From CADCVT01 sp036389485 (lineage in GTDB: Bacteria; Actinomycetota; Thermoleophilia; Solirubrobacterales; Solirubrobacteraceae): DNA of 64,000 nucleotides. Below the pieces are notes generated by a model. The model was not told the DNA's origin. It saw only the letters and a program-made list of their open reading frames with translations, and did not search any database. A program made the position numbers and the translations under genes. Location: the NCBI GenBank assembly GCA_036389485.1, contig DASVPR010000045.1:124001-188000 (forward strand), written 5' to 3'. This document shows, in pieces, positions 15,169 to 22,839 of the stretch (the first letter of the stretch is position 1; each line of letters opens with the position of its first letter).

Positions 15169-15992
15169 GCCGCGATCGCCTCGTCGTCCTCTACGGCGCG
15201 CAGCTGCGGGCCCGCGTCGGCCGCCTCGTCCTCGTCGTCGCCGCGCTGGTCGGGCGGGACGAACGAGATCAGCTTCTCCTCGATGACGCGCGGGTTGTCG
15301 CCCGACTGGATCGCGAGGATCCCCTCGAGCACGAGCACGCGCGACTGGACCTCCGCGTCCGAGAGCTGCTTGAGCCGCTGGGCGACCGGCAGCAGCACGA
15401 CGTTGGCGGCGCCGACGCCGAGCAGGGTCGCGATGAACGCGCCGGAGATCGCGGGGCCGAGCGTCTCGGGCTGGTCGAGCTTCTGCAGCGCGGAGATGAG
15501 GCCCATGACCGTGCCGAGCACGCCCATCGTCGGGGCGAACCCGCCGGCGACCTCGAAGACCTTGGCGCCCGCCTTGTGCCGGGAGCGCATGCCGTGGACC
15601 TCGGCCTCGAGGATCTCGCGGACGAGCTCCGGCGGCGTGCCGTCGACGACGAGCTGCAGGCCCTTGCGCGTGTACGCGTCGCTGACCTCGTCCAGCTCCT
15701 CCTCGAGCGCGAGGAGGCCGTCGCGCCGGGCGCGGTCGGCGTAGCCGACGAGGTCGTCGACCTGCCGGCGCAGCTCGGGCGCCTCGGCGTTCATCACCTT
15801 CTTGTAGAGGGTGGGGACGAGCTTCATCCCGTCCATGCCCACCGACGCCATCGACGCGCCCGCGAGGCCCCCGAAGATGATGATCATCGCGGGCACGTTG
15901 AAGAGCGACCCGAGCGGGGTCCCCTCCATCGTCGCGCCGAGCAGGAGCCCAGCGCACGCGACAGCGATGCCGATGCCGGTTGCGGCCTTCAT
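15165..15992 (-). CDS. motA: MotA, flagellar stator protein
   Basis: The protein has 275 residues with four transmembrane helices: two N-terminal (about 5-20 and 31-47) and two later (APTMGVLGTVMGLISAL and ISGAFIATLLGVGAANVVLLPVAQRLKQLS). The cytoplasmic loop between helices 2 and 3 carries the charged torque region (AEAPELRRQVDDLVGYADRARRDGLLALEEE). A C-terminal acidic tail (RGDDEDEAADAG) is unusual. The start lies 9 bases after the -10 box of a sigma-28-type promoter, so the mRNA is nearly leaderless. Confidence 0.97.
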   Translation of the reverse strand: MKAATGIGIAVACAGLLLGATMEGTPLGSLFNVPAMIIIFGGLAGASMASVGMDGMKLVPTLYKKVMNAEAPELRRQVDDLVGYADRARRDGLLALEEELDEVSDAYTRKGLQLVVDGTPPELVREILEAEVHGMRSRHKAGAKVFEVAGGFAPTMGVLGTVMGLISALQKLDQPETLGPAISGAFIATLLGVGAANVVLLPVAQRLKQLSDAEVQSRVLVLEGILAIQSGDNPRVIEEKLISFVPPDQRGDDEDEAADAGPQLRAVEDDEAIAA

Positions 15993-16001
15993 CGTCCCGG
16001 T

Positions 16002-16028
16002 TCATCGGCCCGGCGGAGCCGGACTTGG
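16002..16028 (-). promoter_or_regulatory. Sigma-28-type promoter for motA-motB-fliL-fliN
   Basis: The minus strand shows CCAAGTCC (16028-16021), an 11-bp spacer and GCCGATGA (16009-16002), followed by ACCGGG. The distance from -10 box to start codon (9 bp) is identical to that of the CHAP hydrolase gene. Confidence 0.75.
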
Positions 16029-16054
16029 AGGGGCGTCCACTGCTTCTGGACGCC

Positions 16055-16879
16055 CTAGCGGACGGCGAGCACGTGCTCGATGCGCACGCCCCAGCTGTCG
16101 TCGTCGGTGACGACGAGCCGGCCGGTCGCGTAGCGCTGGCCGTCGACGTACAGGTCGACGGCGTCCTCGGCCTCGCGATCCAGCTCGACGATCGCACCGG
16201 AAGGCAGACCGACGACCTGGCCGGTGGGCATGCGGGTGCGGCCGAGCTCCGCCCAGACGCGGATGTTGACGCTGCGCAGCGCGCCGCTGAGCGGCATCTC
16301 GGTCGCGACGACCGGGTCCGCGGCGGGCGTGACGCCGGAGCGCGGCTCCGTGCCGAGGTTGGTGGGCAGCAGGAGCACGAGGCGCCCCGGCTCGCCCAGC
16401 AGGGTGAAGGCGACGAGGACGGCGCGGGTGCCGACCTCGACCGGCGAGCGGACGTCCTGCGCGGCCTCCGCGACGCGGACGCTCGCGGGGCGGAAGGCGG
16501 TGTCGCGGTCGACGACGGCGGTGACGGCGCTGCCGACGGCGGCGGTCAGCTTGCCCATCGCCTCGCGCACGGCGCTCAGCTCGCGCTCGCCGAGGTCGGA
16601 GCCGCCGAACTCGGCCTCCTCCTCGTCGATCGCGCCGAGGACGGCGGCGAGGCGCCGCGTGCCGGGCGCGGTGAGGACGAGCATGGCCGGGCCGGTCGCG
16701 CCGTCGGCGGGAACGGCGTGGGCGAGGACGGACGGGACCTCGACGTCCTCCAGCGCGTCGGCGCCGGGCTCGAGCAGCTCGGGCTCGGGCACCTCGGAGA
16801 TGCCGGGCGCGAACGACTCGAGCACGGTCGCGACCGCGTCGCGGGTGGCGTCGCCGAGGCGGGCGATCCGGTCGCTCAC
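16055..16879 (-). CDS. fliY: FliY-like C-ring protein (CheC-like domain plus FliN/SpoA domain)
   Basis: The protein has 274 residues from a GTG that overlaps the fliM stop. Residues about 60-175 look like a CheC/CheX-type fold (PAMLVLTAPGTRRLAAVLGAI, LGERELSAVREAMGKLTAAVGSAV, TLLGEPGRLVLLLPTNLG). Residues about 195-274 are a SpoA/FliN domain (ALRSVNIRVWAELGRTRMPTGQVVGLPSGAIVELDREAEDAVDLYVDGQRYATGRLVV). This is the architecture of Bacillus/Thermotoga FliY, a C-ring protein and CheY-P phosphatase. The expected catalytic pattern [DS]xxxExxN reads SAVREAMG, with Gly in place of Asn, and no second copy is evident. Phosphatase activity is therefore doubtful and the role may be structural. Confidence 0.85.
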   Translation of the reverse strand: MSDRIARLGDATRDAVATVLESFAPGISEVPEPELLEPGADALEDVEVPSVLAHAVPADGATGPAMLVLTAPGTRRLAAVLGAIDEEEAEFGGSDLGERELSAVREAMGKLTAAVGSAVTAVVDRDTAFRPASVRVAEAAQDVRSPVEVGTRAVLVAFTLLGEPGRLVLLLPTNLGTEPRSGVTPAADPVVATEMPLSGALRSVNIRVWAELGRTRMPTGQVVGLPSGAIVELDREAEDAVDLYVDGQRYATGRLVVTDDDSWGVRIEHVLAVR

Positions 16880-17847
16880 TGCTCCTCCACCGGGCCGATG
16901 ACCTGGATGGCGCGGCGGCTGCCGCTGCGGCCGGGCCGCGCGCGGTGGACCGGCACGTCCTCGGCGAAGATCGTCACGTCGCTGCCGGCCGCGGGGCCGA
17001 GCTTGACCACGTCGCCGGGCTTCAGCTCGAGGACCTCGTGCACGGGCATGACGCGGTCGGCCACCTCGGCGCGGACGGTCACGTCGACGCGCGCGACCCC
17101 GGCGCGGACCGCCTCGGCCGTGAGGAGGTCGGGGCCGTCGCCGCCCTCGTCGCGGCCGGAGAACCGGCCGAGGACGGGCTCGACGGCGTGGTAGGGGAGC
17201 AGGAGGACCATGACCGTCGACGCGCGGCCGAGCCGGGCCTCCGTCGTCAGCGCGAGCGTCGGCTCGCTGGGCTGCTCGAGGTACGTCGTCTCGCCGGACG
17301 GGTCGACCTCGGTCACCGCGAGCTCGACGCCCGCGTGGTCGGAGAAGACGCTCGACAGCGCCTCGACCAGCGTCTCGAAGACGCGGCGGATGAGGAGCAG
17401 GTCGATGTCGGTCAGCTTGCGGTCGCGCGGCGCGCGCTCCGGCGAGCCGCCGAGGATGGCCTCGAGCGCGCCGAGCAGCAGCGGGTGCTCCGCGCTCAGC
17501 ACGACCCGGGTGCCGAGCGGCTCGACGCGCGCGAGCGCGGTCACCGACCCGGGCGGGACGTGCGCCTGCGCGTTCGACCAGGTGTGCTGCGAGCAGTCGA
17601 GCAGCTCCATCTCGCACGGGACGCGCTCGGCGGCCAGGCGCGAGGACGCGGTGCGGCAGTACGCCTCGATGGCGCGCGTCAGCCGCCGCTCCTGGTCGGT
17701 CGTGAACTTCGTCGGCCGCGAGAAGTCGACGGTGCGCAGCCAGCGGGGCCGGCGGCCCGTCGCCGTCTCGCCCTCGACGGGCCGGCGCTGCTGGCCGGCC
17801 GCCGCCATGAGCGCGGCGATGCGATCGGCGTCGACGGTGGAGCTCAC
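16876..17847 (-). CDS. fliM: FliM, flagellar motor switch protein
   Basis: The protein has 323 residues from GTG at 17847, which overlaps the flbD stop. The N-terminal motif normally used to bind CheY-P is replaced by VSSTVDADRIAALMAAAG, close to the typical LSQ-D-IDALL pattern. The middle domain (about 40-235) has FSRPTKFTTDQERRLTRAIEAYCRTASSRLA and RKLTDIDLLLIRRVFETLVEAL, as in FliM. The C-terminal SpoA domain has VRAGVARVDVTVRAEVADRVMPVHEVLELKPGDVVKLG. FliM forms the C-ring with FliG and FliN. Confidence 0.96.
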   Translation of the reverse strand: MSSTVDADRIAALMAAAGQQRRPVEGETATGRRPRWLRTVDFSRPTKFTTDQERRLTRAIEAYCRTASSRLAAERVPCEMELLDCSQHTWSNAQAHVPPGSVTALARVEPLGTRVVLSAEHPLLLGALEAILGGSPERAPRDRKLTDIDLLLIRRVFETLVEALSSVFSDHAGVELAVTEVDPSGETTYLEQPSEPTLALTTEARLGRASTVMVLLLPYHAVEPVLGRFSGRDEGGDGPDLLTAEAVRAGVARVDVTVRAEVADRVMPVHEVLELKPGDVVKLGPAAGSDVTIFAEDVPVHRARPGRSGSRRAIQVIGPVEEQ

Positions 17848-18074
17848 GCCAAAGTGGTCGGCGCGGGCTGGACGGGCTTGAGCGCGCCGCGGGCGACGGA
17901 GACGCGCCACTCGCGGATGCGGTCGATCACCTCGTCGACGCTGTCGGCGACGACGACCTTCGTGCCGGTCGTGAGCACGATGACGGTGTCCGGGTGTGCC
18001 TCGATGGTGGCGATGAGGTCCGGGTTGACCCAGACGGGCTCGCCGTGCGCTCCGAGGCGGTTCAGTTCGATCAT
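17844..18074 (-). CDS. flbD: FlbD family small flagellar protein
   Basis: The protein has 76 residues. The core MIELNRLGAHGEPVWVNPDLIATIEAHPDTVIVLTTGTKVVVADSVDEVIDRI is the FlbD family pattern (Pfam FlbD/YlzI). The gene usually lies between flgE and motA or fliM, as here. It has a good ribosome binding site (TAAGGAG, 7 bases from the ATG). Its function is poorly defined. It is unrelated to the Caulobacter regulator of the same name. Confidence 0.92.
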   Translation of the reverse strand: MIELNRLGAHGEPVWVNPDLIATIEAHPDTVIVLTTGTKVVVADSVDEVIDRIREWRVSVARGALKPVQPAPTTLA

Positions 18075-18168
18075 GGTGGCTCCTTACAAGCCGGCCGGCT
18101 CGGCGACGCGCGGGCCCTCCACCCGCGCGCCGCCTCATGCCGGCATCGTCAAGGCAGCAGCGCGTCCG

Positions 18169-19068
18169 CTACCGCTTGATGTTGACGAGGTCGTTGAGCA
18201 TCTCGTCCGCCGTCGAGATCACGCGCGAGTTGGCCTGAAAGCCGCGCTGCGCGCTGATCATGTCGGTGAACTCGGTCGCCAGGTCGACGTTGGACATCTC
18301 CAGCGTGCCGCCGATCGACTGCCCGTAGCCGTTGCCGGCCGGCGTGCCGATCGTCTCCGGGCCCGAGGCGCCCGTCGAGCGCCAGCGGTTGGAGTTCACG
18401 CGCTCCAGGCCACCCTCGTTGGAGAACTTCGCCAGCGTCAGGTAGCCGACCACCGCGCGGCCGTTGGCGATCGGCGGCAGCGCCGCGGGCTGGGTATAGC
18501 CCGCCGGCGGCACGAACGACACCGCGCCGTCCGGCGCGATCGCCACATCGGTCGCCCCCGCCGGGATGTTGATAAAGCAGTTCTGCGCGCCGGCGGTCCC
18601 CGCCGGACGCGACAGCCCCAGCGCGTAGGAGCCGTCCTGGGTGATCAGATAGCCCGCGTCGTTGCGGGTGAAGTTCCCCGCCCGCGTGTACTCGACCGAG
18701 TTCGGCCCGTTGGGGACGCCCGCCGTCGGATTGCCGCCCGTCGGCGAACCGATACCGACGCGCAGCCAGCCCTCACCGGAGATCGCCACATCCAGCGGGC
18801 TGCCCGTCGCCTGAAACGCGCCGTTGACCATCACGTTGTCGATCGAGCCCAGCTGCGTGCCCAGCCCGACCTGGGCGGGGTTGCCGCCCCCCACGCCGGG
18901 ATTCGACGCCGTACCGGACCGCTGGATCTGCGTCAACGAGTCCTTAAACGTCGTCCGGGCCGACTTGTAGCCCACCGTGTTGACGTTCGACAAATCGTTC
19001 GCCGTGACGTCAAGCGCGATCTGATGGGTCTTCAGACCACTGATCGCCGAATACATGCCGCGCATCAT
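18169..19068 (-). CDS. flgE: FlgE, flagellar hook protein (short form)
   Basis: The protein has 299 residues, shorter than the roughly 400 of well-studied hooks. The N-terminus MMRGMYSAISGLKTHQIALDVTANDLSNVNTVGYKSARTTFKD carries the rod/hook signature. ATG at 19068 or 19065 may be used; AAAGGAAG lies upstream. The C-terminus GGTLEMSNVDLATEFTDMISAQRGFQANSRVISTADEMLNDLVNIKR matches FlgE. The middle is Gly/Pro/Asn-rich beta structure. The shortened middle parallels the short flagellins. Confidence 0.93.
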   Translation of the reverse strand: MMRGMYSAISGLKTHQIALDVTANDLSNVNTVGYKSARTTFKDSLTQIQRSGTASNPGVGGGNPAQVGLGTQLGSIDNVMVNGAFQATGSPLDVAISGEGWLRVGIGSPTGGNPTAGVPNGPNSVEYTRAGNFTRNDAGYLITQDGSYALGLSRPAGTAGAQNCFINIPAGATDVAIAPDGAVSFVPPAGYTQPAALPPIANGRAVVGYLTLAKFSNEGGLERVNSNRWRSTGASGPETIGTPAGNGYGQSIGGTLEMSNVDLATEFTDMISAQRGFQANSRVISTADEMLNDLVNIKR

Positions 19069-19115
19069 CGAGGCATCACTTCCTTTCTGCTTCTTCTCGG
19101 GGGAGGTTCTGCGCG

Positions 19116-19505
19116 TCAGCCGATGACGGCGCTGTCGATGTTGGTGAAGACGTGATCGCGCATGTGGTCGCGATCGACGGCCGTGATGACCGTCTTGTTG
19201 CGGACGGAGACGACGAACGCCGTGCCGTCGACGAAGACGACCGCGTCGCGGGCGCCCTTGCCCGCCGCACGGCCGACCGCGTCGTCGAGACGCTGGAGCG
19301 TCCCGGGCTCGACGTTGATGCCGCGCCGCTGGAGGCGCTGCACCGCGTGGTTGGAGAACTGGACGCCGATCCGCCGCGCGTCGAGCAGCTGCGCGAAGCG
19401 GGCGGGATCGATGCTGGGGCCGGTCGCCGCGCCGGGCTGGCCGGCGGGCGCCGGACCGGAGATCCCGGGCGGGATCAGGGCGGCGTTGTGGACGTGCGCG
19501 CTCAC
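19116..19505 (-). CDS. Flagellar operon protein of the TIGR02530 family
   Basis: The protein has 129 residues. The C-terminal part FSNHAVQRLQRRGINVEPGTLQRLDDAVGRAAGKGARDAVVFVDGTAFVVSVRNKTVITAVDRDHMRDHVFTNIDSAVIG is the conserved 'flagellar operon protein' pattern found between flgD and flgE in Firmicutes and others. The N-terminus is Pro/Gly-rich. Its exact job is not established. It overlaps flgD by four bases and precedes flgE. Confidence 0.9.
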   Translation of the reverse strand: MSAHVHNAALIPPGISGPAPAGQPGAATGPSIDPARFAQLLDARRIGVQFSNHAVQRLQRRGINVEPGTLQRLDDAVGRAAGKGARDAVVFVDGTAFVVSVRNKTVITAVDRDHMRDHVFTNIDSAVIG

Positions 19506-19918
19506 GAGCTCACACCCACCACGTCGGCCAGGAGCAGCCCGGAGGTGCCGCCGATCGTCAGGCGCGGCGCGGAGGCGGTCGTGTCGACGTGGTCGACGAG
19601 GCCCTCCTTCACCCCGCCGTCCGCGTCGCGGTAGCTCACGGTCTTGCCGAGCAGCTCGACGGCGTGCGTGCGCGCCAGCGAGATGCTCGAGGTCTCCGTG
19701 GCCTCGGTCAGGTTGGTCAGCTGCTCCAGCATCGAGAACTGCGTCATCTGCTGGGTCATGGACTCCATGTCCTGGGCGTTGGACGGGTCCTGGTTCTTGA
19801 GCTGGGCGACGAGCAGCTTGAGGAAGTCGTCCTTGCCGAGGATGCCGGCTTCGGACTTCTTCTTGTCGGCGGCGCCGACCGCGCTCGCGGCCGTGCTCGT
19901 CAGGGGATCGATCGGCAT
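19502..19918 (-). CDS. flgD: FlgD, hook assembly scaffold (short form)
   Basis: The protein has 138 residues; the usual C-terminal fibronectin/tudor-like domains are reduced to a short beta segment (ELLGKTVSYRDADGGVKEGLVDHVDTTASAPRLTIGGTSGLLLADVVGV). The conserved N-terminal core is complete: LGKDDFLKLLVAQLKNQDPSNAQDMESMTQQMTQFSMLEQLTNL. ATG at 19918 has GGAGAGG at good distance; the longer open frame to 20047 lies inside fliK. FlgD caps the growing hook and interacts with FliK. Confidence 0.93.
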   Translation of the reverse strand: MPIDPLTSTAASAVGAADKKKSEAGILGKDDFLKLLVAQLKNQDPSNAQDMESMTQQMTQFSMLEQLTNLTEATETSSISLARTHAVELLGKTVSYRDADGGVKEGLVDHVDTTASAPRLTIGGTSGLLLADVVGVSS

Positions 19919-19934
19919 GGAGCCTCTCCTGCGG

Positions 19935-21584
19935 TCAGGCGAGGACGTCGACGAGCGCCCCTGCGGGCACGCCCCTCGGCGCTGTCGGATCTGCCTCCAT
20001 GGCGTCGGCGACGGCCTCCTGGCCGCCGTTCGGATTCGTGGTGCCACCGCTCGCGGAGCGGTCGCCGCCGGCCTGCATCTGGTGCCCGGCCGCGTGCCCG
20101 CCGCCCGCGCCCGCGAGGGCGACGTCGACGGACAGGACGTTCAGCCCGCGCTGCTCGAGCGCGCGCCTCAGCTCGGCGCTCGCCTGCTGCAGCGCCTGGA
20201 CGGCCTCGGGCCGGTCCGCGTGGATGGCGGCGGTCAGGCCGTCGGCGGTGACCCGCAGGCGGACCTCGACGCCCCCCAGCTCGGCCGGGTGCAGCTGCAG
20301 CCGCGCGTGGGCGGCGCCGCGCGAGGCGGCGACCTCCGCCAGCTCGCGGAGCTGGAGCGCGGTCTCGGCGAGGCGCAGCGCGTGCGTCGCGTTCGCCGGC
20401 CGCAGGTGGGCCGCCGTGGCGTGGGTCGGCACGGGCGCGACGGGGCCCGGAGGCGCGGCGTGCTCGGACGCCGGGCCCGGCTTCTCGCCGGCGGCGAGGG
20501 CCTCGTGGACCTCGTCGGCGCGCGCGCCGTTGGCGTTCGGGGAAGGCTCGCCGCGACCCGGGGTGGGGGAGCCCGCGGGCGCGGCGGCAGCGGTGTCGTC
20601 CGCCGGAGCGGCGGTGGCCTGCGGGGTCGCCGCGGCGGCGGCGCCCTCGTCGGCCTGCGTGCCGGCGGCGGCGCCCGTCTGCGGGGCGGTCGCCGCGGCC
20701 TGCTCCGTGGGCGAAGCGGTCGTGGTCGTCTCGGCCGTGGCGGCCGTGGGCGTCGTCGGCGCCTCGGTGGCGGCCTCGGCCACGCCGGCAGCCGTCGTGG
20801 CGGCCGGGGACGTCGCCGGGCCGGGGGCGCCCGCCGGGGCCGGCGCGAGCGGAGCGGCCGGGGTCGGGGCCTCGGCGGCGCTCGCGAGCGGCGCCGCGTC
20901 CGCGACGGCCTCGGTGGCGGCGAGCGGGCCGGGGTCGACGACGGCGCCCGGCACGAGCGGGCCCGCGGGGGTCGCCGTCGCAAGCTGGTCCGTGGCCACG
21001 ACGCCGGCCGTCACGCCGGCCGCAGCGGGCCCGGGGCTCGGGGAAGCGGGAACGGCGGGCGCGGCGCCCGCAGGCGCGGCGCCCGTGACGCCCGCCGGAG
21101 CGGCGCTCGGCGCGACGGCGGTCGCGGTGGGGGTCTCGGCGGCGGCGCTCGGCGCGGCCTCCGCGGCGGGTGCGGCCGGCTCGGCGGCGGCCTGCTGCGC
21201 GGGGTCGGCGGTGGGGGCGTCGTCGGCCGGCGTGGCGACGTCGTCGCTCGGCGCCGCGTCGCCGGCGACGGGCGGGGTCGTGGCGTCGTCCTCGGCGGGC
21301 GGGGCGGGCGCCGGGCCGTCCTCGGCGACGGGCGGCGTCGTCGGGTCGGCGTCGGCCTCGCGCTCCGCGCGGCGCACGTGGCCGGGCGTGACCGACGGGT
21401 CGCCGTGGGCGCGCACGCCCCGGTCGCGACCGTCGCCCCGGTCCTTCTTGTGGCCTTCCGCAGTGGCGGTCCGGGCCTCGTCGGTGTGGAGGGCGAGGAG
21501 GAGGTCGAACCCCTCCGGCGCCTCCTCCGCCCTGGAAGGCGGCGGGCCTCCCGGCGGTGCGGCTTCCGTGCGATTGACGTGCAT
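19935..21584 (-). CDS. fliK: FliK, hook-length control protein
   Basis: The protein has 549 residues. The N-terminal two thirds (about 30-430) are low-complexity Ala/Pro/Thr-rich sequence with few hydrophobics, as expected for a flexible molecular ruler. The C-terminal domain (about 445-520) has the FliK pattern LRLAETALQLRELAEVAASRGAAHARLQLHPAELGGVEVRLRVTADGLTAAIHADRPEAVQALQQASAELRRALEQRGLNVLSVDV, which triggers the FlhB switch. Start ATG is at 21584, just after the transglycosylase gene. A second, short FliK-like protein lies at 35702-36292. Confidence 0.92.
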   Translation of the reverse strand: MHVNRTEAAPPGGPPPSRAEEAPEGFDLLLALHTDEARTATAEGHKKDRGDGRDRGVRAHGDPSVTPGHVRRAEREADADPTTPPVAEDGPAPAPPAEDDATTPPVAGDAAPSDDVATPADDAPTADPAQQAAAEPAAPAAEAAPSAAAETPTATAVAPSAAPAGVTGAAPAGAAPAVPASPSPGPAAAGVTAGVVATDQLATATPAGPLVPGAVVDPGPLAATEAVADAAPLASAAEAPTPAAPLAPAPAGAPGPATSPAATTAAGVAEAATEAPTTPTAATAETTTTASPTEQAAATAPQTGAAAGTQADEGAAAAATPQATAAPADDTAAAAPAGSPTPGRGEPSPNANGARADEVHEALAAGEKPGPASEHAAPPGPVAPVPTHATAAHLRPANATHALRLAETALQLRELAEVAASRGAAHARLQLHPAELGGVEVRLRVTADGLTAAIHADRPEAVQALQQASAELRRALEQRGLNVLSVDVALAGAGGGHAAGHQMQAGGDRSASGGTTNPNGGQEAVADAMEADPTAPRGVPAGALVDVLA

Positions 21585-21587
21585 CGT

Positions 21588-22208
21588 TTAGGTGATCCCG
21601 TAGGTGGTGGGGGAGCTGGCGAGGGGGGCGGCGGGCGGCGCGCTCGTGGCGCCGAGGCCGTACTCGCGGGCGTAGCCCATGACCTTCTGGACGTACGCCT
21701 GCGTCTCGGCGTAGGGCGGGACGCCGCCGTACTTGGCGACGGCACCCGGGCCGGCGTTGTAGGCGGCGAGCGCCTTCTCGACGTCCCCGCCGAAGCGGTC
21801 GAGCTGCTGGCGCAGGTACTTCGCGCCGCCCTCGATCGCCTGCGCGGGGTCGGTCGGATCGGTCACCCCGAGGCCGGCCGCCGTGCCGGGCATGAGCTGC
21901 GTCAGGCCGCTCGCGCCCGCGGGGCTCATCGCGTTGGGGTTGAAGTTGGACTCCTGGCGGATCAGCGCCTTCAGCAGCGCCGGGTCGACCCCGTTGCGCG
22001 CCGCGGCGGCCTGGATCTCCGCGTCGAACGGCGTCGGCGCGCCGGTGCCGGCGGCGGCGGCGGCCGGTGCCTGCGCAGCGGCCAGCGCCGCGTCGAACGA
22101 CCCGGCGGGCGGCGCGCCGTTCAGCGCGGCGACCATCTGCTGGATCTCGGCGACGCGCGCGACCGCGTTGGGCGGAGCGACCCCGATCGAAGTGGTGGGG
22201 ACGCTCAT
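21588..22208 (-). CDS. Flagella-linked lytic transglycosylase
   Basis: The protein has 206 residues. The SLT domain (about 65-180) shows IQAAAARNGVDPALLKALIRQESNFNPNAMSPAGASGLTQLMPGTAAGLGV, with the catalytic glutamate in RQESNF, and later AYNAGPGAVAKYGGVPPYAETQAYVQKVM. There is no signal peptide. The N-terminus (NAVARVAEIQQMVAALNG, FDAALAAA) resembles that of the CHAP hydrolase at 1478-2092. ATG at 22208 begins the homologous part; the frame upstream of it is not supported. Placed between fliJ and fliK, it probably clears peptidoglycan for the rod. Confidence 0.92.
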   Translation of the reverse strand: MSVPTTSIGVAPPNAVARVAEIQQMVAALNGAPPAGSFDAALAAAQAPAAAAAGTGAPTPFDAEIQAAAARNGVDPALLKALIRQESNFNPNAMSPAGASGLTQLMPGTAAGLGVTDPTDPAQAIEGGAKYLRQQLDRFGGDVEKALAAYNAGPGAVAKYGGVPPYAETQAYVQKVMGYAREYGLGATSAPPAAPLASSPTTYGIT

Positions 22209-22296
22209 CGCGCGCCCCCGCAGTGACCCTGCCCGCGCCGCGGCGCGGAGGTGAGGCGGCTTCCCTGACGGGTCCGGCCGCTGGCGCTTCGCACCC

Positions 22297-22791
22297 TCAT
22301 GCGGCCTCCCCTGTCGGGTTGCCGCCCGTGCGGGCGCTCGAGGAACGGCGTACATGGGCGCCGGTGGCGATCTCGTCCAGGAAGTTCCCTTCGCGGCGGG
22401 CCGCCTCGGCGGCGTGCTCCGCGGCGCGCCGCTCCTTGAGGCGGTCGAGCGCCTGGCGGCGGCGGCTCGCCTCGGTCAGCGCGCGGCGGCGCTCGGCGAG
22501 CGCGTGCTCGCTCTGCTGCAGCTCGCGCTCGGCGTCGCGGCGCGACTGCTCGACGCGGTCCAGGTAGGCCTGCATCGACACCAGCTGGGGACCGGAAGCC
22601 TCGGCGGCATCGCCCTCGCGGCGCGCGGCGTGGGCCGCGTCGACCTGCTCGGAGGCAGCGGCCAGCAGCGCGGCGCCGCGCAGGCGCTCCTGCAGGCTGG
22701 CGGCGAAGGCTTCCTTCGCGCGGTCCTCGTCGTGGGCGCGGATCTCGCGCACGCGTTCGAGGCCGAACCGGAATCGGGGGCCGGTGCTCAC
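22297..22791 (-). CDS. fliJ: FliJ-like flagellar export chaperone
   Basis: The protein has 164 residues and starts from GTG. Nearly the whole chain is predicted coiled coil, rich in Arg, Glu, Ala and Gln. The N-terminus FRFGLERVREIRAHDEDRAKEAFA matches the FliJ pattern. It lies 48 bp downstream of fliI, its ATPase partner, as in other flagellar operons. FliJ inserts into the FliI hexamer and links it to FlhA. Confidence 0.88.
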   Translation of the reverse strand: MSTGPRFRFGLERVREIRAHDEDRAKEAFAASLQERLRGAALLAAASEQVDAAHAARREGDAAEASGPQLVSMQAYLDRVEQSRRDAERELQQSEHALAERRRALTEASRRRQALDRLKERRAAEHAAEAARREGNFLDEIATGAHVRRSSSARTGGNPTGEAA

Positions 22792-22839
22792 GGTCGTGTC
22801 GTCGGTCGGATCGAGGGCGGGTTCAGCGGAAGTGGACGG

